From NCBI RefSeq assembly GCF_047663525.1, contig NC_092621.1, forward strand, positions 75,010,501-75,074,500: a DNA stretch of 64,000 bases. Direction: 5' to 3'. The stretch is from Anas platyrhynchos (taxonomy: Eukaryota; Chordata; Aves; Anseriformes; Anatidae). The notes under the pieces are model-generated. The model was not told the DNA's origin, made no database searches, and saw nothing but the letters and a program-made list of their open reading frames with translations. Below, one piece after another: positions 12,801-25,400 of the stretch (position 1 is the first letter of the stretch; every line of letters starts with the position of its first letter). The position numbers and the translations under genes are program-made.

Positions 12801-15800
12801 ATTCATACCTATCTTGCTGTGGTTGAGGTTTCCCTTCCATTGCAGTGAGAAGAGTTGGAGCCAATTCACATTGTCTTTCCACAGGCAAACGGGGGTATCC
12901 CATCTTAACATAAATTATGGTAAAATTCTAAGGAGTAGAAAAAGCACACAGTATTAGAATAGAACGAATGAAATACACATGCTTTAAATTCTTCTTGTAT
13001 GCTGTTATATAAATGGCTGTTGGAAACAAACTACGTTTTGTAAGACCAATTTTTTAATTCCAAGGCTCACTGGATTGACAGCTTTTAAAGGGGAAGTTCA
13101 GCAAGACTTCAGCAAGTTGAAGAATAACAATGCAAAAATCCCTCTCTAGCTTCTCCTACTCACTGTCTGTTTCACCAAAAGCAGCTTTACCTAAGCCATA
13201 GCTTCAAGGAAATAAAATGCAATGTTTTCACTTACTTACATATAACCAAAATAGTAGGTGTTATTAAATAAATAGTCACCAACATAGCAAGTTTTCTCTT
13301 GAAACGTGTAATAAAAATAAAATATTTTATATATAAAAATAAAAATATGGTGTAATAAAAATATCACCATATTTAAAAACTGTGAATGCAATCCAAACAG
13401 AGTCTTATGACTGGACAGCAGAGCGGTACTGAATATTAGACTATCTTTAATTGCTAGCACATTGATTCAAATACAGCTCAGAACTGCAGAGATTATGTAT
13501 TCAGTGACCTGGTTGAAATAAGTATGCAAATTTAGTAAAAAAAAAAATAAAAGTATCCTTTTTTTTTTTTAAAGTACTACTAAGAGGTTAAAAGCTATTG
13601 AAGATGAAGAGCTGAAGACAAAAGGGACTTTTCTAGTCTTTAGTTCATTCTGATAATTCCTCTCAACAAAGATTAATTGAGAAAAAACACATTAACAAAA
13701 GATAATTACAGAATGGTGCTGGTGATTGTGCAAGTTCTTTTTCTCTGGCTTGCCCTGACAAAATGTGAGCCCTAGTTACAATCCAGACATCATCTGCTGA
13801 TCACAAGTACCACTCCATGATCAAAATAAATACTAAGTTCAGCTTGTTAAAAGGTGGAGTAAGGAGGAGGAGGCTGGGGATGTGTACATGCAGGGAGAGG
13901 GCTGACAGACACAGTACACCACCAGAGTCCAAAGCAGTGCAGGCCTCAGCTGCGTGCCTCCCTTGGTGGCAGTTATTTGGCAACCAAGTACAAGCTGCAA
14001 TTCACAGCAGGAAAAGCTTCAGACAACGAAACAGACCTACATGGTGTTGAAGATGGAAGAATTATGCTTCTCTGTAGATGGGACTTACCAAAATTTTATG
14101 AAGCCCACTAATTCACTGCATAGAACAATATGTATCACGCAGATACATCAGTGAACACAGATTTTTCATGTGTGCTGCCAAAAAGCACAGTTTATGTCAC
14201 ACTTGTCTTCAAACAAGATGGTTCTTTTACTGCTCTACAGAACACAGGCAGACTAGAAGCCCTCAGTCACTCCCAAAAGGAGAACTCTGGATAATCCTAC
14301 TTGCTTACAGACAACCTGAGAGTACTTCTACATGACTGCAGTTTAAAAGTTGCAATATTTTTCCTTCTGAGGCATCACATTTTCCTTTTATACTGCATAT
14401 GAATTGGTAACCAGGTAAGATGGACAAAAAGTTTCCCTCTGATTTTATTGCTTTTTCATGGTGAGGACTTACAATAGATCTACCACAACTGAAATGAAAA
14501 TTATCTTCATTAATGCAACAAAACATTTTAAAGTTATTTTTGCTTTACCTAATTAGGTGTCGTTGAACAACACCTAATCTACAAAATATTTTCATCTTCT
14601 CTTGCTCAGCTAACATCCTGACCCTAAAACCACACAAAAATGCGTTCTCGTGTTCAGAGAAATGCAGATGCTTTAATCAAGACACTGATCCTGCACATGT
14701 CAAGAAGGATTGGCAGTGGCTTGCAAAATAGGGCCTCAACAATAGGCCTTCTGTAACACAAGCAGTGACATGTCATGAATTCATGAAAAATCAAGACTGA
14801 TTACCAGTATTTTAACAAAGTCAACAGAGTAGCTATTTTATGAACATAATTTTCACCCACACCAGACTATAAAGTTTAGTTTAAAAGAATTGCTTAAAAC
14901 ATCAACCTCATTACAGAAAGACACCTCTTAAGAGAACTGACAGAAATAAAACAGGAGTTTTTTAAGAATATTCTGCTTGTTACAAGTAAATTGGCAACTA
15001 TTCTGATAAGAACCAATACTTACAGTGACAAAAGACACTGCAGAAGGATCTTGATATTGAACCAGCAATGTCTCTACTGGAAGCTGGATTTTTGGGCGAC
15101 TTTTGATTCGCTTATTCAGATGAACGAGCAACTCCATGACCTGAGAGGAAGAAAACAAGAAATCCTCTAAGAACCACCAGTGATTTTACTACACTGGACT
15201 CCACACGTCCCCAGTGCACTAGGAAGGTATATTGCACACAAGTTGGGATGGAGCTTCCTGATTACTTAGTCTCTGAGAAAATGGTGTGCACTATTAACTG
15301 TGCTACCTTGAAGCCACCCTGACATGTCTCAAGTCACTATCAAACACATCAAACAGCTCAAACCATGCCACAGCCAACAACATCACGAAGTAGAAATGTG
15401 AAGAGGAAGTGATTACTGAAAACGACCAGTTCTTTCTACTCATTTAGCTGCTACCCCTCAGAATTCAGCCAGGCTTGGAAATTTGCATCGCTGCTGTCTG
15501 GGATCTATCTTTTGGCTGCAGAGTAACACCAACTCACAACACAGAACAAAAAGCAAAAACAAACACACAAAACCCATCCATATGAAAGTTACCAAATAAC
15601 TGTATGAAAACTAATGTTTGGTGCTGAATAAGATAGAACTGTAATTCTTTAGTCAGGAGGAGCAGTGTCCTTTGTAAATCTTCTAAATTGGATGCTGTAA
15701 CTCAATGGAGGAACTTAAGAAACTACAGTAATCTCCAGTATCTGGAGCAATGGGTTCAGAGAAATCACACGGAGCACCTGCAACTACCACATAAACCCTA

Positions 15801-18800
15801 CCAGACTCTCATGCAAGGTGGTGCAAAAATATCAGTGGCACAAAACAGAGTCAGCTCAGCTTCAGTAAAACCAGACAGCCAGTTCCAGAAAGTCACAGAT
15901 GCATGGTGACTTCAAGCAATTCAGGTCAAGGAGCCAGGGGCACACTGTCCTGAGCTGTTGATGGCTCATTACCTTAGTAAAGGCATGGTGAAAAAAGCAG
16001 CTAAATAGCTGTCACTGAAGTTGGTGATGGAAACATCTGATTGATATGCATTCTGACCTGCCTGTCATCTAAAACACCATCTTTGCACCCGCTTCACAAG
16101 TAGATATCAAACAAAATAACGTCCAGATATAATCCAGAGGAATTGCATGGCTGACCGCAAGCAATGGGACTGAGACCAGAGATAAGCTGACAAAGTAAAG
16201 CTGAAAGCTATCAACTTTTCATATTGATAAAAATTCCCTTTAATTTAGAGGGGAATAAAACTGTCTGCACACACTGAGAAGAAGAGAAGCATGCACATGA
16301 CATTGTAAGTTTGAGGGAACTGTTCATATTGCCCTTGACAGCTGTTAAAAAAAATGGGTTGGATTTGGTTATGTGAGAAGGTTTAGCTCATGCCCCGCTT
16401 CTCTAATCATTAACATCGAATCAGTGCACTAATGATCTCAACCAGCAGTACCTATCTGAGCTGAATCAAATACCTGCACTTTTGAGCTTGAGTGCTTTGT
16501 ATGTTTTTACGTTGGCATCATGCAGTATGCAGAGAGATACTATCCAAAATGGCACAAACACTGCCAGTGCATCAGAACTTCTTGGAGCTGAGAGAACTTG
16601 CACTGGATTAGCTGTGCGTGTGACAGAGGCTGGGCTGGTAACTGTTTCAGCAAAAGACATCCTAGAGCTGAACTTACGTCACCTGTTAAACTGTGGCTTG
16701 AAGAGGGATTAGATTACCTTTTCAGATCAAATTGGTTAGGAGGACACATGCATTGCGAGCTTATTCGCATACCTAGACTATATCCTAGACCTGAAAATGG
16801 ACGAGAACAAGGAGTTCAAATTATTAAATAACACAAATAGTATTGCTATGACATTCACAAAATTAAGGACGAGGTAAAACCAAACAAAGCAATGTATTAA
16901 GGCAGCAGGAGGGAAAGGAAATTTTATTTTTCCCTTTCCATTCTAACAGCGTAAGGTTGAGGAGAAAGTCAACCTGGAGGTTCAGAGTAAACTTACAGTC
17001 TAATCAATCCATCTGCTGTATTGAACCTGACTGGGTTTGCATGGCAAGGGTTTGGCAGCAGGGGGGCTGCAGGGGTGGTCCCTGTGAGCAGTGCCCAGCA
17101 GCTGCCCCATGTCAGAGCAGAGCCAGCTGCACCCTGTGGGAAGGATGCATGCTTGAGCTGCTCCTGAACAGCAGCAGAGAAAATGTTATGGATTGACCAC
17201 AACCCCTGCTGCTCACCCACCTGCATCGCTGGGGGCAGGAGTTAGATGCATTGAAACAGAAGCTGAGCCTGGGAAGAAGGTGGTGGGAGGAAAGGTGTTT
17301 TTACTTTGCTTTTAGTTCTCACTATCCTGCTCTGTTATTAACTGAAAATAAATTAATAAATAATAAATTAAATTAAGGAAAGCCAGTAGATGTAATATTG
17401 TTGGATTTCAGCAAAGCTTTTAGTACTATCTCGCACAGCATCCTTCTGGGCAAAACGTCCAGCACAGAGCTAGACAAGAACATAATGCAACGGGGGAACA
17501 ATTGGCCAACAGATTGGGCTCAGAGGGATGTAGTAAATGGGGTTACATCAAGCTGGAGACCAGCCACCAGGGGGGCTCTGCAAGACCCATTTTAGGGAGT
17601 TTTCTTTTATGTTTTCATAAATGACTTGGATGCAGGACTCACATGCATTCTAAATAAATTTGCAGGCAACACTAAATAAGGAGGAGCCAATGCTTCCCTT
17701 GAGGGTAGCGAGGACTTGCAGCAAGACCTTGACAAACTAGAGCTGGGCATCACCAACTGCATGGCATTTAGCAAGAGCAAGTGCTGGATTCTGCACCTGG
17801 GACAGGGCAACACTTCATATACATACAGACTTGCCCTGGCAGCCCAGAGGGGCTATGATTCTGTTGTGCATCATGCTAGGACTCTTTGATAATAGCAATA
17901 CATAATATTATTGCTACAAAAGTTGCAAGAGATACCTGACAGGAGACAGCAGAGTTTTGTCACTGTGCCTACAGTTAGTCACTGGGTGAACAAATTTTGT
18001 GCTTCTCTTTTCTCTACCCCATCTACTTTTTTGCCTTTCTTTTCCAATGTAAGGAGTGTTCACGTAGAAAGCCATATTTGCCTTCCTTCCATTTCCTTAA
18101 CATGATTTTGAGGCCAGGGTTGAGTAATGGGCACATTCTTTACTGTCCACCAGGCACGATTAGAAAACTAGGTGTTAGTGTTTAGAAGCCATGAGCATTT
18201 GAAAATAAACCAGACTTCTTAGACACTTTCCACCAGCTTAGTAGAAAAATAAAAGCAAGTACCAAATTGAAAAGCTTAGTTCTGACATAAGTAGCAGAAG
18301 AAGACAAGATGCAGATTAAACAGATTTATCTGCATGTTACTCAGTGTTAGTGCTCGTTAGAATTAAAAACTAAAAGTGTTTTCCCCTTCTCTCTGTATCA
18401 CTGATAAAATATTTTGATGTCTATGTACAGAATCAAACAAAAAAATCAAAACCAAATACAACTTATTGTTATACTTTGAATTTATATCAGAAGCAGAATA
18501 CTGAGAGAGTCAACTTCCCTTCTCTGATAATGGCAAGAGCAGAATCCAGGGTCATTGACTGGATTTGACAAATACCAGAAAGCACTCTTATGTTCTTATG
18601 ATACCATCATCATCTCGTACAGATAATAATCTATAGCTTAAGTATATAAAAGGGGGAAGAGGAAACAAGTTTTATTTCATTATTCATTCTAACACAAAAA
18701 CTACACTACATCATAAGAATGACGCGTGACTTTGAGAGACCTCTCAAAATCTAATTTTCAAAGGAGTAGTCCTCCCTCTTTCCTGAATCTCACATCGTTC

Positions 18801-21800
18801 CAGAGAAAAGAGAATGCTTTCCAGATTATAAATGGAAAAAATGGTATCTCTATCCATGACAAGGAAGTTAAAGCTAGAAGACACAAACCGTTCTGTGATT
18901 CTATGAAAAATATCATTTAAAAATACCCTAAGGAATATCACAAGTTCGTTGGGTGCCTTCCTTCACAGTTTTAAGAGCACATAAGCATGTATTCAGAAAA
19001 ACCCTCCTTCTGAGTCTGAACATTTGTCCTTCAGCATCGTGGAATGGTTTTTATGGCTATGGATCCACTTTCATGTGATCATGGCTGGGAACACGTTTTG
19101 TATAAAATCTGTGCTCCAGTTATTGGCAGGTTCTGATTTACTGCAGAGTTCAAGTGAAGGTACAACCATTTCCCTATTTCTTCAAAACAAAGAGGGGAAT
19201 CTGGGTCATGCCCCCAGGGACCCCCATATCCTTCCTCCTCTCCAGCAGCTGACCAAGAAATCCCCTGTTCACTCTGAGAGCCAGCTTCTCCAGTGGTCTC
19301 ATCCCTAGAGACTACGGTCTCTCCGACTGCTAGCACCATGATACCTTCCTCCTGCCCCCAACACAGAGTCCCTCACCCCGAAAAAGAGCTGGAAATGGAA
19401 TTTAACAAGACAACAGGACAGACTGTGCTGACCAGATGCAGGACAAGGACAGGCAAGCATACCAACCAGTGAGTTGCTTACATGCCACTGGTCCTTTTTA
19501 TCCATTCTTTCCTCTACTCTATCACAATTGCTTCTCCTTAAGTCACCTCAATCCACCCCTTTCACCACATTTGGTTCCTCTAACCATCACATAGTAAGGC
19601 TTGTGCAATCCCAAAGTGCTCTTCTACTGCACCTCACTGCGTCCACTACCCCTAGGCAGCACCCCTTCAGTTCAAACAGTGCTTTGATGTTGGCTCATGT
19701 CACCTAACGCAGCGAAACAAATTCCTCAGGAACATACTGAATTCCGCCTCCAAATTGGTTTGTTCCTTAGTCCTAATTCCTGCAACTAGACAAGCCCCAA
19801 ACCATTCATCAGGTGGAATTTAATGTGCACCTGAGTAAACTCTGCAATAAAGCTGCCATCTGTAGCAGGGAGCCAAACTCTTTCAGACAGAAATTAAATT
19901 GCATCTTAAAAACTATTTGGTCCTCACTCCTAGTTCTGTTACCAGGTTAGTGAACGAGACCCATAAGCAACTCTTCACAGTCTTTTGCACAGAAGCAGGC
20001 TAGCACCACATGTGTTGTGTGTCCAGACAGGTGATGCAAAAGAGCTCTCACCTGGAAGTCATGCCAGTTGCCTCTGTGGCAGTAAGTCTCTGTCCCAGGC
20101 TAACTCACAGTTATCTGGCTTCAAGTGGAAACAAATATAGCCTCCACACCTCTGCAAAAGCCACACATCTGCCCAAAGTCTCTGCTTATACAGGCAATGA
20201 GTGTCTTCTCTAAGCCCTGGGAGCTGTAATAAACCCATTCTTCTTATCAGGCTCATGACAACGTTTCCTGAGAGAGTAAATTTCTTCACAGAGAACATCC
20301 AAGAGCAGTAAAGCACCATTCAAAAGTATCTGCTTCTGCATGATGAAGACAACATACCACCACAGTGAACCGCACCCTTACCTTTTTACGCACTCCTTCC
20401 TGTGTGCTGGACAGCTTGAGGAGAACAGGGGGTAGGAATTTGGAAATAATATTCTGTAACTGCTCATCTGTTTCCGCATGGCCAAGACGCAAGAACACAC
20501 GTTCAAGTTGATCTGCAGAGGAAAAGAGAGAGAAACCTGTTGAAACTCAAAATTTCTGTAAGAAGAACTTTTTCTGAAAACACCCTTATGGGCCTATAAG
20601 AGATGCCACACACAGTTCTCAAAGTAATTCTGTCTCAGTGCAGAATTCAATACAATACTCAGCACAGATTCACCTTCTACTTTTAACGGTAGCTGACCAA
20701 ACTGTTAAATACATTTTGTTAAACCAAATGTATAAATACCTAAAGCACAGGAGGTAAATGGACAGAGCCAGGCACTTTTCAGTGGTGGGCAGCCATCGGA
20801 CAAGGAGCAATGACCAAAAACAGGCCAATACTGAGCAAACCAGCCCAATGGCTTCCAGTACGAGCCTCCACAATCACGTCCAGACCACTCCTATCAAAGA
20901 CAAAAGCAATTCATACCTCCCTGACATTGTTGTGCTGTGTTTCAAATAAAATCCGGAACATATCCAAAGGTGGTGAGAAAGGTTAGCATCTCTAAGTCAC
21001 TCCTTGCCCTTTCTGCTTTGACAGCAAAGTCGTGCAGCTGGAGAGCTGCAAACTTTTAAAAGTGCGCTTGCTGTGACCTGCATTCAGACTATTGTGTTCA
21101 ATATCTCTGCTAGATAATTAGAGGGCAAAAAGATTTGTCCAGTTCCTGTTGGTATTCTTGCTAAACTTAGGGTTCTGGTTGTCCACAGGGATCCCACTGC
21201 AGATGTTAAGTAAACGGAACAAAATGTTAACCCTGTAAAACAGGACTCGAGACATATTACAGATAAAAAAAAAAAGTCTAGGCAAAGCACCAGGTAAAAG
21301 CTTGGGACAAGCCACATCATCACAGCTGTGAGTGAATTAGCAGGCTGTGTACCTGAAAGCAGAAGAAACAAGCTGTAAAGTGAAGTAGTTGTTAAAGAGC
21401 TTGAGACTCCTGCTCAAGAGTGACACTGAAGGGAGAATTCATAGGGCATACTGACACAGGTTCACTCGTTCTGCCTGTGGCCTTACATTGAGTCACACAG
21501 GTCTACAAAATCTGGATCAATCAGCTTTATGAACCTGTACAAATACTGCCTGAATCAGTTAGTGGTTTGTAAAAATGTGTTAACCTTTTTTTTCCACAAC
21601 AGACAGCATCATCAGACAGCGTCATCATGATGATCAGAACAAGATCACAAGTGTGAAACACAGGAGATGTTGCTGAAACTTAAAACACAAAGTTCCCAAA
21701 AATCACTCTGTGAAGCTGCTGGGGTGTTGTAACAAATTCATTTTCCTCCGGGGAGGAGACCTGCTGCTAGAACAAGGAAAGAAAACAACAAACTAACTTG

Positions 21801-22402
21801 GACAAAGAGATAGAAGTTGAAACTTCTGCAAGATCGAGAGGGGACAATAAACGCAAGAAGCATTTTCTCAGAGAGCTGGGAGAAGATCCCTTCAAGGAAA
21901 CAGATGAGACCGAAGCCTGCTGTCAGCAGTGCAGGCACAAGGCCTGAGGGCCATCTGTCTTTGCACAGAGAACGGAGGAGTCCCTATTTTAAGCACTGGC
22001 ACGCAGCTGCCCTGACAGCTACACCAGAAGCCGAGCAAAGCCTGCCCGGTGCTCCCGATGCGTGCAGCCACGTCCACAGGCAGCAAGGGGACCCAGCCGG
22101 CGCTTCCAAAGGGACTGCAGGTCTCGAGACATCCTACAAGGAGGAAACCATTCGCCCAAGGACTAATCTGATCTGCTACAAGCCAGGATTAAAGGGTGAC
22201 CCAGGAGAGCTCTCCTTCAGCAGAGAAGGATCTCCAGGATCCCTAAGCATGGAGCCGAAACCCTCCCCGTCCCGTTTTATGGCCCCCACTGGGGACTGTA
22301 AAACCGCAGGGCTGTGATTTCAGCAGGGGGCCACTAGGATTTATTACGATAAAATGCATTAAAGTGAGAGGTCTAACTTGCTTTGCTACATACCACAGGG
22401 GG

Positions 22403-22434
<32 letters not shown>

Positions 22435-25400
22435 TGGCACAAGAGCACTTTGAATAAACACTGGCAACTAAAATTAAACTGCTAGTGCAATCTTACGGCA
22501 AGGCGCCTTTGCCAGTCTAGGGTTAGCCATTGCTAACCCAAACTGAACCTGAAACGCAGTCCATCCCACAAAACACCTCCTGTAACATCTCCTTTCACAA
22601 GCTGATTGATATCGTTAGCAAGGATAATCTGTGAAGTTTTTGGAAGAATTGCGAGAAATAAGTAAAGGGGAGATGATGTTTCATAAAACAGAGCTATATT
22701 CCCATCTTAAAAGCTGCTGTTTAAGAAAACGGATTGTGCGAAGGCTTCTCCTTCCTAAATCTCACATTACACTCTCACCTAAAATTTAGAACTGCAATAG
22801 TGCCTTGCTAAGCTCCAGCACCCTCTGTATTAGCTAATTATAATGTTTATAAAATTACTGCATAGTCAATCTACTGCAAGTCTGCTGAACACACGGATGG
22901 GGGAAGACTGTCAGAGACCGAGGGCTGCCTTTTAATACAGTCCAGAGGACTTCAGAAAAACATCTGATGAGAAAGCTGAAATGAAAGGGAGAAAGGAGGA
23001 AAGGAAGCAGGCTTCACTGGAACAACAACTGGAAAATGCAGTGCCCAGACATGCCAGGCTCTAAATAACTCACTCCAGGATCAAACTTGCACCTTCAGAC
23101 CAACGGAGAAGAGCAGGCACGCCTGGACCACTCTGAGCTTTGGGGTTCACTCCACAACGGGGAGCCCCATGCTCCACAAGAGAGCTTTGGAAGGAGCTGC
23201 CCAAGTAAGATTAATTCACTGCTGTCATTCAGTGCATCACTGATTGCATTATTTTCATTAAAAAGTTTCCCTTTATAAAGAAAGGTGAAAGCTAGCAGCC
23301 ATTTCTTTAAAGGGAGATGACAGCTACACCACCCAGAACCTGGTTATGAGGTATGTGACAACCACAGTCCCAGTCAAACTTACCCACAACATCAGCTATC
23401 ACACCAGAAATCATGTCTGGGTTAATACCTACCCTTAGAAATATGACGTGTGCCACAGCTACGATGATGACCTTTTGCTGGGGATTAAAATAAACAGCCA
23501 AGAATGAACTGCACGAGTAAAAGACTGAATACCAGATGGTTTTATTTTTAAAACCCAAGCAATTAAGTCCATGCAAAGTTTGTAATAGACATTCATGCAT
23601 TTTGGCATAAATGCAACCTCTTTCCTAGCTGCTGTGTTGCATTTTCATACATTTCATTTTTACTAGTGTTTTCTTGAAAAACAACACACATCTACAAAAG
23701 GATGAACACAAACAAGGAGAATTTAACAACAGGCACTGTATGTGGAGAGGCCTTCCATTTCCCTGTACGTGGAAGAACAAAGTGGCAAGAAAACAAGATA
23801 AATCTTTGTATCCTCGCTTCCAGCAGCAGTGTCCAATTTGTGTCTACAGACATGGTGTATTTGGAATCTGAAATCCTTGAGTTACCATGGCAATGCAGTT
23901 ACTGATTTGTGAGAAAATGCATGTTTCACTTCTGGCTCTCTCCAGTCTCCATTTAAAATTACGGGAGGAAATATAGGGTTCAGTACTCCAGACCACACCT
24001 CTTGCAAAAAGCGAAGGAATAGATTTCAAAACACAGATAACATACAGCATACAAGTTTTACAAGAAAGTCACGCTAACAGCAAGGCTCTGACTCGTGCTT
24101 CGTAGGCTTCCAAACCCTGTGACACGGGCCCTAGCAGAGTCAGAACTATTTCTCAGCCTCCCTACTTCAGAGCTGACCCTGCAGTCACTCCAGCCAAGAG
24201 CAAACCTCCAGCCTGCTACTGAAACAACACGCCCCCTCTGCCAGTTTTGCTATGTGGTAGCTTGCCAAAGGGAACAGCAGAAAGACACAGAAAGGATACA
24301 GTAAATAAATAAACAGCCTAACGTTTTCCACCCTTTTACAATGGCGTTTCCCTACCTACTTCCTTTTATTTTATTTTTTTCCTAGTTAAAATCACATACT
24401 TCGAATGCTTGGCCTTCCTAAGGTAGCTAGCTCACTGCTTACCCATCCCTTTATCGGAGAAGTCCCCTGTGGTCTCGGCTGAGCTCAGTTCCACTTCATG
24501 TGTCCAGGTTTTCCTCCCCATCCTCATGCAAGATACAGAATTAGCTCCCTCTGGCACTTACTGCTGTTATATGCAGCACGTCGGCCATTCTGCACACACC
24601 TCTCAGCAGCATATATTGGTGTAATTGCATGTCAAGCACCAGAAACACCCTTCTTTTTACGAAAAAGAGACTCAGGGAACTACTTAGACCAGGTCACATC
24701 AAGGTAATTATACTTAATAATTTAACTACCCTTGTAGCCCCAAAGAGAGTCTTGAGTCCTCTGCAAAACATAGTAGAAAAGCAAAGCTCCGTGCATAAAG
24801 CTGGAATTTGTCTTCACTTCCCTGAAAAAAATAGTCTGTTGGACAAATTACTGGGACTGCCACACTGAAGTATTTCCAGAAGCGTGTTTCACTGCAGCAT
24901 ACAAACAAACAAAAAAACCTCAATTACTGAGCTCTGTTGAACCACTATGCTGCGCTCAGTGTCCCCCAGCCCTCTCTCCAAAATGCCCTGCAGCATGTAA
25001 AGACTACTGGACACAGCTGGGTTTTGACTTCCCTGCCTTGACAGCGGGCAGTTTTCGGTACCACTACCTGCTGCAAGCAAGAGCTGTTTGTTTCTGTGCT
25101 ATTCTGCATGCAGGCAGGGAACCAAACCAGCTCCCGTCCACTGTGCCGCTACTAGAATAGAAGTCAAATTCTTGTTAAGATGGTATTAGACTCTGAGAGA
25201 AAATATATCTGGCATGATTATAGTAGCAAACAGTGAGTCAGGATTTGCTGGTGCTATTCCTGGCTCTACCAGTAACCCATTATGTGCCTACAGGCAAATC
25301 ACTTAAGGGAGCGTTTGCAGAGCCAGGCTCATCGCTGCATTATTTTACAAGCTCTGACTGGAAAAGGGTGGGAAGGCCTGGGGGTGAGGGAATGTTTTCT

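Noticed and set aside
21817-22317. 166-codon plus-strand frame in ECPAS intron 1
   Set aside because: It begins at TTG; the first ATG is at 21905. No family recognised and the composition is not convincing. Kept only as a low-interest observation.
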